Positions 1-6,690 of a DNA stretch of 64,000 bases are shown in pieces. The number at the start of each line of letters is the position of its first letter. Within the stretch, counting starts at the first letter, position 1. This stretch comes from Ornatilinea apprima. GTDB lineage: Bacteria > Chloroflexota > Anaerolineae > Anaerolineales > Anaerolineaceae. Position numbers and translations under genes: made by a program. The DNA lies in NCBI RefSeq assembly GCF_001306115.1, contig NZ_LGCL01000041.1:1-64000 (forward strand), written 5' to 3'. Under the pieces are notes generated by a model. It had not been told where the DNA came from. It ran no database searches and saw only the letters and a list, made by a program, of their open reading frames with translations.

Positions 1-174
1 TGTCTTTGATTTCATATTCCCGGCTGGCTTGCATCAATCCCTTCTGACCGGTGAGCAGTTCTAGAACAACTTTTGCTTTGAATTCCGCGGTAAATTTCCT
101 GCGTTCTCCCATTCTGGACCTCTTTCTTGAATCTTATTCTACCCCTTTAGGGGGTGTCCAGTTTTTGGGGTCCA
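1..174 (-). mobile_element. IS3-family insertion sequence, left end only
   Basis: This is the 5' end of an insertion sequence whose remainder lies outside the window. Read on the minus strand, it begins at 174 with the terminal sequence TGGACCCCAAAAACTGGACA, the style of inverted repeat seen in IS3-family elements. It reaches the orfA start codon 62 bases later. The other end and the target-site duplication cannot be seen. The edge lies inside the antiporter reading frame, so the element interrupts that gene. Confidence 0.82.
2..112 (-). CDS. IS3-family transposase OrfA, N-terminal fragment
   Basis: Thirty-seven codons are visible, starting MGERRKFTAEFKAKVVLELL and ending at the window edge. 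This is the typical start of the small helix-turn-helix OrfA protein of IS3/IS911-type elements. OrfA binds the terminal repeats and is normally joined to the OrfB catalytic domain by programmed frameshifting. An AGAGG ribosome-binding sequence lies just upstream of the ATG. The gene is cut only by the window boundary, so whether the element is intact is unknown. Confidence 0.8.
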   Translation of the reverse strand, partial: MGERRKFTAEFKAKVVLELLTGQKGLMQASREYEIKD

Positions 175-1571
175 TTACACACATCCCCCTCCAAAATTTT
201 CGTTCCCCCACTCGATATCAAAAAATCCTCTCCCCTTGCAATCATCACAATTAAAAACTCCGCTGGGAGGCCCAAATCTACGACTTGTTGATTCGCCATC
301 GCCGAACCTTCCGGCACCAGCAGTTCCTTTAACTCGCTTTTCAGCCCGCTCATCGGCGTGAACTTAATCGGATACCGCCGCTTCTCTACCGCTGGCGCGT
401 CCACACTCAACCACCGCGCCGCCAGCGGCAGCGTTGTCCCCTGCAGCAACACCGAGGTCAGCACCACAAAAAAGACCACATTGAAAATCAAATCCGCATT
501 GGGCAGACCGGCCAACATTGGGTAGGTGGCCAGGATAATTGGCACTGCCCCACGCAGCCCCACCCATGAGATAAACAGCTTATCACGCCACGGTACCCCA
601 AACTGCAGCAGACTGATGAAAACCCCCAACGGCCGCGCCAGCAGCATCAGGCATAACGCCACCACCAGTGCCACCCCAGAGACCGCCAGCAATCGGGTAG
701 GGAACACCAGCAATCCCAGCGTTAAAAACATGGCGATTTGCATTAACCAGGCCATACCATCATGGAAGTTGAGCAGGCTCTGCCGATGAATAAAACTGTG
801 CCGGCTTAAAAACACCCCCACCAGGTACACCGCCAGATAACCATTTCCCCCCATCACATTCGTCAGCCCAAACACAAAAAACGCCAGCGCCAGCGTCAGC
901 ACCGGGTATAACCCTTCGTATCCTAATTTCAAGCGGCGGATCAAAAACAAGGCCACCCAACTCATTAAAAAGCCAACCGCGCCCCCCACCAGCATCTGGA
1001 TGAAGAACTGCCCCACCAGGTTCAGGGGCGTCAGAGCGGGTGATTGCAGCAGTTGAATCAACCCCGTTGTCAAGAAAATCGCCATTGGGTCATTGCAGCC
1101 CGACTCCAGCTCCAGCAGCGGCTTCAAATTTCCTTTGAGGTGAATCCCCTTGGAGCGCAGCACCGAAAATACAGCCGCCGCGTCTGTCGAAGACACAATG
1201 GCCCCCACCAGCAGCCCTTCGACCATGCTGAAACCCAGCAGCACATGCACAAAGAAACCGGTTACAACCGCCGTCAGCAGCACCCCCAGCGTTGCCAGAG
1301 TCAGCCCCTCGCGCAGAACTCCGCGTACCTGCTTCCAGTCCGTATCCAGCCCGCCCGAAAACAGAATCAGCACCAGCGCCACACTTCCCACCGCCTGCGC
1401 CACTCGCGCGTCATCAAAATAGATACCCCCAATTCCATCTGAGCCGGCCAGCATTCCCACACCCAGAAACAACAGCAGCGCTGGCACGCCAAACCGGTCC
1501 GACACTTTGCTTGCAAAAATACTCAACAATAAAAGTAGCGACGCCCCAATAAGCACAATCTCCAAACTCAT
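147..1571 (-). pseudogene. CPA1-type cation/proton antiporter, C-terminus replaced by IS sequence
   Basis: This is a membrane antiporter of the NhaP/CvrA kind that exchanges Na+ or K+ for protons across the cytoplasmic membrane. About twelve hydrophobic segments fill residues 1-390. CPA1 hallmarks are visible: SSTDAAAVFSV with D130, the N160-D161 pair in LESGCNDPMA, and WVGLRGAVPI near residue 345. A TrkA-C-like regulatory domain begins near residue 420. It is cut after about 45 residues, where the frame enters the IS at 174-176 and reads NGPQKLDTP before stopping at 147. Only the regulatory domain is damaged, so the transporter core could still be made. It is best treated as a disrupted gene. 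No partner gene is adjacent. Confidence 0.85.
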
Positions 1572-1652
1572 CAGCGAAGAATTCCTTTCTAAACCTAGCG
1601 TTTTCTACCTGTTCATCTTAACAAAAAACTCATTGACCTTCCATTCTTCATC

Positions 1653-1658
1653 TATAAT
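1653..1658 (+). promoter_or_regulatory. Probable -10 box upstream of the flavodoxin gene
   Basis: A perfect TATAAT lies 38 bases before the flavodoxin ATG. The only TTGACC nearby (1633-1638) is 14 bases away, which is too close for a standard -35 element. The assignment therefore rests on the -10 box alone. Confidence 0.4.
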
Positions 1659-1696
1659 CAAATTATTGCACACACCTATCTCAAAAGGAAAATCTC

Positions 1697-2167
1697 ATGC
1701 AAATTGGCATTATCCTCTATTCCCAAACCGGCCACACCCGCAGAGTGGCCCTCCTCACGCAAGATAAACTCAACGCCAGCGGACACGCCGTAACCCTCCA
1801 CACCCTGGAGTCGGTCGGCCAGCCCGGCTTCAGCCAGGACGCGCAAGCCCCGCTGCAATCCATCCCCTCCGTTGAAGCCTACGACGCCCTCATCTTTGCC
1901 ACGCCCGTCTGGGGCGGCCACCCCGCTCCCCCCTTCCTCACCTTTCTCAACCATACTCCCGGCCTGCAGGGCAAACGGGTCGCCTGCCTGGTGACCGGAT
2001 TCTTCCCCGCCCAATGGGGCTGCGTGCAGGCCATCGCCAAAATGAGCGAAATCGCCCAGTCCAAAGGCGCGCAGATCCTCGGCTCCGCCAGCGTTTCCTG
2101 GTTCTCCCTCACCCGCGGGCGGCAGATCCAGCAGGCCGCGGAGAACCTGTCCGCGCTGTTTGCGTAA
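1697..2167 (+). CDS. Flavodoxin family protein
   Basis: A 156-residue protein of flavodoxin fold that probably binds FMN and carries electrons in the cytoplasm. The N-terminus MQIGIILYSQTGHTRRVA contains the S/T-rich phosphate-binding loop (residues 8-14). The segment FATPVWGGHPAP near residue 73 is the usual flavin-contacting loop. Length fits short-chain flavodoxins or flavin-dependent regulatory proteins. An AAAGGA sequence precedes the ATG. The last 13 codons (2126-2167, ending QQAAENLSALFA) are the apparent parent of degenerate copies found four more times downstream. The redox partner cannot be inferred from neighbours. Confidence 0.8.
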   Translation: MQIGIILYSQTGHTRRVALLTQDKLNASGHAVTLHTLESVGQPGFSQDAQAPLQSIPSVEAYDALIFATPVWGGHPAPPFLTFLNHTPGLQGKRVACLVTGFFPAQWGCVQAIAKMSEIAQSKGAQILGSASVSWFSLTRGRQIQQAAENLSALFA

Positions 2168-2200
2168 GCACTCAATCCATTCAGCCTCATGGCACCCAGC

Positions 2201-2249
2201 ACCCCTTCTCCGCCGCCGAGCGGGGAAGGGGTCGGCGCAGCCGGGGGAT
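2201..2249. repeat. Palindromic repeat R1
   Basis: This is a 49-nt unit. CCCCTTCTCCGC pairs with GCGGGGAAGGGG (one mismatch), followed by a small CGGC-GCA-GCCG hairpin and a G-run. It is identical in core to R2 and R3, and R4 differs by one base. It begins 33 bases after the flavodoxin stop codon and could also act as a transcript-end structure. Confidence 0.9.
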
Positions 2250-2267
2250 AGGCCCTCTTACCAATTC

Positions 2268-2306
2268 CAGCAATCCGTGTATTAACTGGCCGCACATTCT
2301 GCGTGA
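2268..2306 (+). pseudogene. Degenerate copy of the flavodoxin 3' end (copy 2)
   Basis: Thirteen codons align without gaps to the flavodoxin end. They read QQSVY-stop-LAAHSA-stop against QQAAENLSALFA-stop. The surrounding bases also align with the stretch before repeat R4, and both run into the shared linker CCGCCGCCATTCACCCAG. The premature stop shows it is not coding. Confidence 0.55.
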
Positions 2307-2341
2307 CCGCCGCCATTCACCCAGCCTGATGACATCAATTT

Positions 2342-2390
2342 ACCCCTTCTCCGCCGCCGAGCGGGGAAGGGGTCGGCGCAGCCGGGGGAT
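2342..2390. repeat. Palindromic repeat R2
   Basis: The 49-nt core is identical to R1 and lies 141 nt downstream of it. On its left it shares a linker (2305-2341, GATGACATCAATTTACCCC at its end) with R3 and R4, so the full repeated unit is longer than the hairpin. Confidence 0.9.
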
Positions 2391-2398
2391 GGGGCATT

Positions 2399-2416
2399 TC
2401 TGCGCTGTTTGCTTAA
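2399..2416 (+). pseudogene. Remnant of the flavodoxin 3' end (copy 3), truncated
   Basis: TCTGCGCTGTTTGCTTAA encodes SALFA-stop, exactly the last five residues of the flavodoxin gene. It lies immediately after R2 and marks the left side of the segment carrying the ATPase gene. The match is short, and its support comes mainly from the pattern of the other copies. Confidence 0.45.
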
Positions 2417-2474
2417 ACAGCTGGATTCATGGCGGGTGGAAAGGTGAGCTTCTTTGCGTCTTGAAAAATATTTT

Positions 2475-2505
2475 ACAAATCATTATTATAATAATATAGA
2501 TTTGT
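2475..2505 (+). promoter_or_regulatory. AT-rich palindromic promoter/operator of the ATPase gene
   Basis: Outer arms ACAAATC (2475-2481) and GATTTGT (2499-2505) enclose a perfect 14-nt palindrome, ATTATTATAATAAT (2482-2495). The inner palindrome contains a TATAAT (2487-2492). Transcription from it would begin near 2499, just before the AGGAG at 2511. The base composition is much more AT-rich than the flanks. A -10 box buried in a palindrome is the layout of a repressor-controlled promoter, but no repressor is identified. Confidence 0.45.
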
Positions 2506-2522
2506 AATTCAGGAGAGCAGAT

Positions 2523-3926
2523 ATATTTATCAACCGCCAGTCTGAACTCACCCAGTTCAACCGTCTCTACCAATCCGACCGGGCCGAGCTGCTCGTCCTT
2601 TACGGCCGCCGCCGGGTGGGTAAAACGGAGCTGCTGCGCGTCTTCTGCCAGGGCAAACCCCACATCTATTTCATCGCCACCCTCAGTTCCGACAGTGACC
2701 AGTTGGCGGCTTTCTCCCATCAAATCTGGAATTTCCTCCACCCCGAAGGTGGGCAGGGACCGGTTTTCGCGTCTTGGGAAGCCGCCTTCCGCGCCCTGGC
2801 AGATTTGCCTGGGCGGCCTGTGGTGGTGCTGGATGAGTTCACCTACCTGATCAGCGGTAATAAAGCCATTCCTTCCATTTTGCAAAAAGTTTGGGACCAG
2901 CAGCTCAAGAACGCATCCATCATGCTGGTGCTGTGCGGTTCCTATATCGGTATGATGGAATCAGAAGTACTGGAATACCGCGCCCCGCTTTACGGCCGCC
3001 GGACCGCCAGCACACTGCTCCGCGCTCTGGATTTTCCCTCCTCGGCCAACTTCTTCCCTCAATACCCTCCCGACCAGCGCTTTCTGGCCTGGTCTATTTT
3101 GGGCGGCATGCCCTACTACCTGCTGGCATTCGACCCCGCCATGGATATTGCCACCAACATCCGCCGCGCCATTCTCGACCCGCAGACCGCCCCGCTCTAC
3201 AGCGAGCCGCGCCTGCTGCTGATGGAAGAGCTGCACGAACCGCGCAATTACTTTTCCATTCTGCGCGCGATTGCCCAGGGCCGCACCCGCCTGAACGAGA
3301 TTGCTCTGGCCTCTGGCGTGGGCCCAGCCAGCACGGTGGCGCGCTATCTGGACATTCTCCAGCAAATGCGCCTCGTCACCCGCCGCGTGCCCGTCACCGA
3401 AAGCCAGCCTGAAAAAAGCAAAAAAGGCCTTTACCAGATCGACGACCATTTTCTGCGTTTCTGGTTTCGCTATGTGCACCCCAACCAGGCCGCCATCGAC
3501 TTGGGTCTGGCAGACGCCATCCTGGAACAGCGCATCTTAACAGACCTGGAACACTTTGCCGCGGCTGCTTTCGAAGAAGCAGCCCGCGAGCACATCGCCG
3601 CGCTGGCGCGGGCCGGGAAGCTGCCATTTTTATCCGAGCGCATCGGGGGATGGTGGGACCGTGAAAGCGAAATCGATGTGCTGGCCGTCAGCCAAGCGCA
3701 GCGCGCGCTGCTGGCCGGCGAGTGCAAGTGGTCTGTCAACCCCGTAGGAACAAACATTGTGGAGGATCTCAAGCGCAAAGTGAGTGTCCTCAACCAAACT
3801 GGCGAGTGGCGGGAGGTTCATTACTGCCTGTTCTCCCGCTCTGGCTTCACTCCCGCCCTGCTTGAGCAAGCCGGGCGCGAACAAATTCTGCTGATCAGCA
3901 TCGATCAGATGCTGGTGGAAATTTGA
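2523..3926 (+). CDS. AAA ATPase with DUF234-type nuclease-like C-terminus, apparent AUA start
   Basis: A 467-residue protein of the archaeal-type ATPase/DUF234 family. The Walker A motif is GRRRVGKT (residues 28-35) and Walker B is VVVLDEFTYL (about 101-110). A winged-helix region lies near 235-290, then FLRFWFRYVHP. The C-terminus carries ESEIDVLA and GECKW, resembling a PD-(D/E)XK nuclease core. Homology begins at 2523, where FINRQSEL follows an AGGAG at 2511-2515. The codon there is ATA. An in-frame TAA at 2505 closes the frame upstream, and the first standard start (GTG, 2616) lies inside the P-loop. Either AUA is used or the start codon has been lost. It is flanked on both sides by the flavodoxin-tail/hairpin array, which suggests insertion. 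Confidence 0.75.
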   Translation: MFINRQSELTQFNRLYQSDRAELLVLYGRRRVGKTELLRVFCQGKPHIYFIATLSSDSDQLAAFSHQIWNFLHPEGGQGPVFASWEAAFRALADLPGRPVVVLDEFTYLISGNKAIPSILQKVWDQQLKNASIMLVLCGSYIGMMESEVLEYRAPLYGRRTASTLLRALDFPSSANFFPQYPPDQRFLAWSILGGMPYYLLAFDPAMDIATNIRRAILDPQTAPLYSEPRLLLMEELHEPRNYFSILRAIAQGRTRLNEIALASGVGPASTVARYLDILQQMRLVTRRVPVTESQPEKSKKGLYQIDDHFLRFWFRYVHPNQAAIDLGLADAILEQRILTDLEHFAAAAFEEAAREHIAALARAGKLPFLSERIGGWWDRESEIDVLAVSQAQRALLAGECKWSVNPVGTNIVEDLKRKVSVLNQTGEWREVHYCLFSRSGFTPALLEQAGREQILLISIDQMLVEI

Positions 3927-3957
3927 AGTAAGACATCAATGATTCAAAAGCCGTACT

Positions 3958-3993
3958 CAGCAAGCCGCACGGCTATCCGCGCCTTCTGTGGTA
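3958..3993 (+). pseudogene. Degenerate copy of the flavodoxin 3' end (copy 4)
   Basis: The bases read QQAARLSA and then diverge through small indels (GCGCCTTCTGTGGTACC against GCGCTGTTTGCGTAACC in copy 5). They pass directly into the CCGCCGCCATTCACCCAG linker and R3. It lies 31 bases after the ATPase stop codon, so it marks the right side of that insertion. Confidence 0.5.
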
Positions 3994-4028
3994 CCGCCGC
4001 CATTCACCCAGCTTGATGACATCAATTT

Positions 4029-4077
4029 ACCCCTTCTCCGCCGCCGAGCGGGGAAGGGGTCGGCGCAGCCGGGGGAT
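4029..4077. repeat. Palindromic repeat R3
   Basis: The 49-nt hairpin core is identical to R1 and R2. It is preceded by the same linker (3993-4028) as R4. The whole stretch 3927-4279 between genes consists of these repeat units, and I see no separate gene in it. Confidence 0.9.
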
Positions 4078-4094
4078 GGGGGATATTCTTCCAA

Positions 4095-4136
4095 ATTCAG
4101 CAGGCCGCGGAGAAACTAGCTGCGTTGTTCGCGTAA
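4095..4136 (+). pseudogene. Copy of the flavodoxin 3' end (copy 5), best preserved
   Basis: Fourteen codons read IQQAAEKLAALFA-stop against IQQAAENLSALFA-stop at the end of the flavodoxin gene. Third-position changes make the nucleotide identity lower than the protein identity. There is no start codon or upstream flavodoxin sequence, so it is a fragment. Confidence 0.65.
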
Positions 4137-4171
4137 CCGCCGCCATTCACCCAGCTTGATGACATCAATTT

Positions 4172-4220
4172 ACCCCTTCTCCGCCGCCGAGCGGGGAAGG
4201 GGTCTGCGCAGCCGGGGGAT
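4172..4220. repeat. Palindromic repeat R4
   Basis: The hairpin core differs from R1-R3 by one base (GGGGTCTGCG instead of GGGGTCGGCG). It lies 143 nt after R3, matching the R1-R2 spacing of 141 nt. The methyltransferase gene begins 60 bases later. Confidence 0.9.
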
Positions 4221-4279
4221 GGGGCTTTTCCGCCCGCCGCACACCCTGCGCCGGCAAGCTTTCATGTTAAAATATCTCC

Positions 4280-5131
4280 ATGACCCACACCATCTACTTC
4301 GGCGATAACCTCCCCATCCTCCAATCTCTGCCGGATGAATCAGTCGATCTCATCTACATCGACCCGCCCTTTAATACCGGAAAAACCCAGGGGCGCACCC
4401 AGATTCAAACTGTGCGCGACGAAACCAACGGCGACCGGGTGGGCTTTGGCGGGCGCAGCTACCGCACCGTCGAGCTGGCCAACCGCGCCTACCGCGACCG
4501 TTTCGACGACTTTCTCGGCTTCCTCGAACCGCGCCTGATCGAAGCGCGCCGCCTGCTTGCCCCGCACGGCAGTTTGTACTTCCACATTGACTATCGCGAA
4601 GTGCATTATTGTAAAATCCTGCTCGATGAGATCTTCGGCCGCGACGCCTTCCTCAACGAGATCATCTGGGCTTACGACTACGGCGGGCGTACCAAAAAGA
4701 AATGGCCGCCCAAGCACGACAATATTCTCTACTACGCCAAAGACCCCGAAAACTACACCTTCAACGTGGATGAAATTGAACGCATCCCCTACATGGCCCC
4801 CGGCCTGGTCGGCGAGGAGAAAGCCGCCCGCGGCAAGTTACCCACCGACACCTGGTGGCACACCATTGTGCCCACCAACGGCAAAGAGAAAACCGGTTAT
4901 CCCACCCAGAAGCCGCTTGGCATCCTGCGCCGCATCGTCCAGGCTTCCTCGCGCCCCGGTGACCTGGTGATGGACTTCTTCGCCGGCTCCGGTACCCTCG
5001 GTGCGGCCTGCCTGGAACTCAACCGCCGCTTCCTGCTGATCGACAATAATCCCCAGGCCATCCAGGTCATGCGCCAGCGCTTCACAGGCGTATCCGATAT
5101 CAACTGGATTGGCCTGCCCGCCGAGGATTAA
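4280..5131 (+). CDS. Orphan DNA methyltransferase, beta class (N6-adenine or N4-cytosine)
   Basis: A 283-residue S-adenosylmethionine-dependent DNA amino-methyltransferase. Motif IV, DPPF (residues 28-31), comes near the N-terminus. The SAM-binding motif I, DFFAGSGTLGAAC (about 232-244), comes near the C-terminus. This order defines the beta class. The target base and recognition site cannot be read from sequence. No restriction endonuclease or specificity gene is adjacent, so it is solitary here. There is no Shine-Dalgarno sequence. A TAAAAT at 4268-4273 lies six bases before the ATG, so the mRNA may be leaderless. The stop codon directly abuts the start of the next gene, which implies co-transcription. 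Confidence 0.87.
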   Translation: MTHTIYFGDNLPILQSLPDESVDLIYIDPPFNTGKTQGRTQIQTVRDETNGDRVGFGGRSYRTVELANRAYRDRFDDFLGFLEPRLIEARRLLAPHGSLYFHIDYREVHYCKILLDEIFGRDAFLNEIIWAYDYGGRTKKKWPPKHDNILYYAKDPENYTFNVDEIERIPYMAPGLVGEEKAARGKLPTDTWWHTIVPTNGKEKTGYPTQKPLGILRRIVQASSRPGDLVMDFFAGSGTLGAACLELNRRFLLIDNNPQAIQVMRQRFTGVSDINWIGLPAED

Positions 5132-5800
5132 ATGGCAGAAACCCGCCTCACCTTTGAAGAAATCCTCACCGAGCTGCAGCGTATGGCCAACCCGGCTTTT
5201 GCGCAGCAGCACGAGCGTTTCGGCTCCTTCGCCGCCCAAAAATTGGGCATCCGCGTGCCCGACCTGCGCGCCCTGGCCAAAGGCAACCGCAGCCACACCC
5301 TCGCCCAGCAGCTCTGGCAGACCGGTATCCACGAGGCGCGCATCCTGGCAACCATGGTGGACGACCCCAAACAGGTCACCCGCCAGCAGATGGACGCCTG
5401 GATTCAGGATTTCGACGCCTGGGATATCTGCGACCAGGCCTGCTGCAATCTCTTTGAGCCTACCCCCTTCGCCCTGGACTGCGCCCTGGAATGGCCGCAC
5501 CTGAAACCTGAGTACCAGCGCCGCGCCGGTTTCGCCCTGATAGCCTACCTGGCCATCCACCGCAAAAAGCTGCCCGATGAAACCTTTGCGCCGTACCTGG
5601 CGCTGATCGAGCAGTACGCCAGCGACGAGCGCAACTTTGTCAAGAAAGCCGTCAACTGGGCCTTGCGCCAGATCGGCAAGCGCAGCCCCGCCCTGTGCCA
5701 GCGCGCCATTCAAACCGCCGAGCGCATCGCCCGGCAGGATTCCCCCGCTGCGCGCTGGGTCGCCGCCGACGCTCTGCGCGAGCTGCGCGCCCGTTCTTAA
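5132..5800 (+). CDS. DNA alkylation repair protein, AlkD-like
   Basis: A 222-residue all-helical HEAT-like repeat protein of the AlkC/AlkD family. Characterised AlkD proteins are glycosylases that remove N3- and N7-alkylpurines without flipping the base. The hallmark KKAVNWALRQIGKR is present near residue 170, and DAWDICDQ near 92 carries the W-D pair typical of the family. It starts immediately after the methyltransferase stop with no intergenic base and lacks its own clear ribosome-binding site, so translation is probably coupled. Not every member of the family has been shown to be a glycosylase. Confidence 0.82.
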   Translation: MAETRLTFEEILTELQRMANPAFAQQHERFGSFAAQKLGIRVPDLRALAKGNRSHTLAQQLWQTGIHEARILATMVDDPKQVTRQQMDAWIQDFDAWDICDQACCNLFEPTPFALDCALEWPHLKPEYQRRAGFALIAYLAIHRKKLPDETFAPYLALIEQYASDERNFVKKAVNWALRQIGKRSPALCQRAIQTAERIARQDSPAARWVAADALRELRARS

Positions 5801-5821
5801 TCTCGTCCTTTGGAGAAACCC

Positions 5822-6586
5822 ATGCCGTCAAACGCCCCCATCCTCGAATTTGACCCCGCGCCGCGCGCCATCCTTGAGCCGCAGCCCTTTCCCCCCACCC
5901 AGCCCATTCCCAACCGCGCCGTGCTGTGTTTCTTTGCCGAAGTGCTCCAGCACCTGATCGATGAAGGCCGCTTGCAGCCCGCTGGCGCGCTGAAATCGGA
6001 AATCGGCCTGAGCCCTTACTACACCCTGGAGATCAACAACCAGTCGATTCTGGTGACCCACCCCGGGGTTGGCGCGCCATTAGCTGCCGGATTTCTGGAA
6101 GAGCTGATCGCCCTGGGCGTGAACCAGTTCGTCGCCTGCGGGGGAGCCGGGGTGCTCAACGCGCGCACCCACGCCGGGCACGCCTTTGTGATCAATTCCG
6201 CCGTGCGCGACGAGGGTGTCTCTTACCATTATCTGCCCGCCGCCCGCGAAGTTCAGCCCTCTCCGCGCGTCACCGCCGCCCTGCAGGCCAGCCTTGAAGA
6301 ACACAAAGTGCCCTATGAATTGGTGAAAACCTGGACCACCGACGCCATCTACCGCGAAACCGCCACCAAACGCGACCAGCGCGTGGCCGAAGGCTGTGAG
6401 GTGGTTGAAATGGAAGCGGCTGCCTTCTTTGCCGTGGCCCAGTTCCGCGGCGTGGAGTTTGGCCAACTACTCTATGGCGGCGACCTGGTCGTGGCCGAAG
6501 GCTGGGACAGCCGCGCCTGGGATCAACGCCAGGATTCTCGTTCCGCCCTCTTCTGGCTGGCCGTCGACGCCTGCACCCGCCTTTAA
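5822..6586 (+). CDS. Nucleoside phosphorylase family protein
   Basis: A 254-residue member of the PNP/UDP phosphorylase superfamily. It probably cleaves a purine or pyrimidine nucleoside with phosphate in the cytoplasm. Family features are the phosphate-loop region LVTHPGVGAPLAAGF near residue 80, GGAGVL, and EVVEMEAAAFFAVAQ near residue 198, which carries the ribose-binding Glu-Met-Glu. The ATG at 5822 is chosen because GGAG lies seven bases upstream; a TTG at 5810 would include the ribosome-binding site in the gene. The substrate cannot be specified. It may be transcribed with the two genes before it. Confidence 0.8.
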   Translation: MPSNAPILEFDPAPRAILEPQPFPPTQPIPNRAVLCFFAEVLQHLIDEGRLQPAGALKSEIGLSPYYTLEINNQSILVTHPGVGAPLAAGFLEELIALGVNQFVACGGAGVLNARTHAGHAFVINSAVRDEGVSYHYLPAAREVQPSPRVTAALQASLEEHKVPYELVKTWTTDAIYRETATKRDQRVAEGCEVVEMEAAAFFAVAQFRGVEFGQLLYGGDLVVAEGWDSRAWDQRQDSRSALFWLAVDACTRL

Positions 6587-6690
6587 TTCTTCTGATACCA
6601 TCAAACCAATTCTTGCCTTAGGCTGGCGTGTAGGGCGGCCAACCATCTGCCCGAAACCCACCATCTTCCTGCTTTGAGCCAAGCACAATC

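Noticed and set aside
2014-2499. Open frame of 161 codons running from the flavodoxin gene through the hairpin repeats
   Set aside because: It is out of frame with flavodoxin, passes through R1 and R2, and has repeated low-complexity content. It is a shadow.
2616-3926. A 436-residue version of the ATPase starting at GTG 2616
   Set aside because: The start would cut through the Walker A motif. The sequence upstream (FINRQSEL...LVLYGRRR) is clearly part of the same family, and a ribosome-binding site sits before 2523.
2201-4220. CRISPR array made of the R1-R4 repeats
   Set aside because: There are only four units with a 141-143 nt period, the intervening DNA is itself repeated, and no cas genes are present.
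4280-5800. A restriction-modification system
   Set aside because: Only a methyltransferase is recognisable. The adjacent gene is an AlkD-type protein, not an endonuclease.
6587-6690. A further gene between the phosphorylase and the DUF2785 gene
   Set aside because: Only 104 bases, with no ribosome-binding site followed by a plausible frame.
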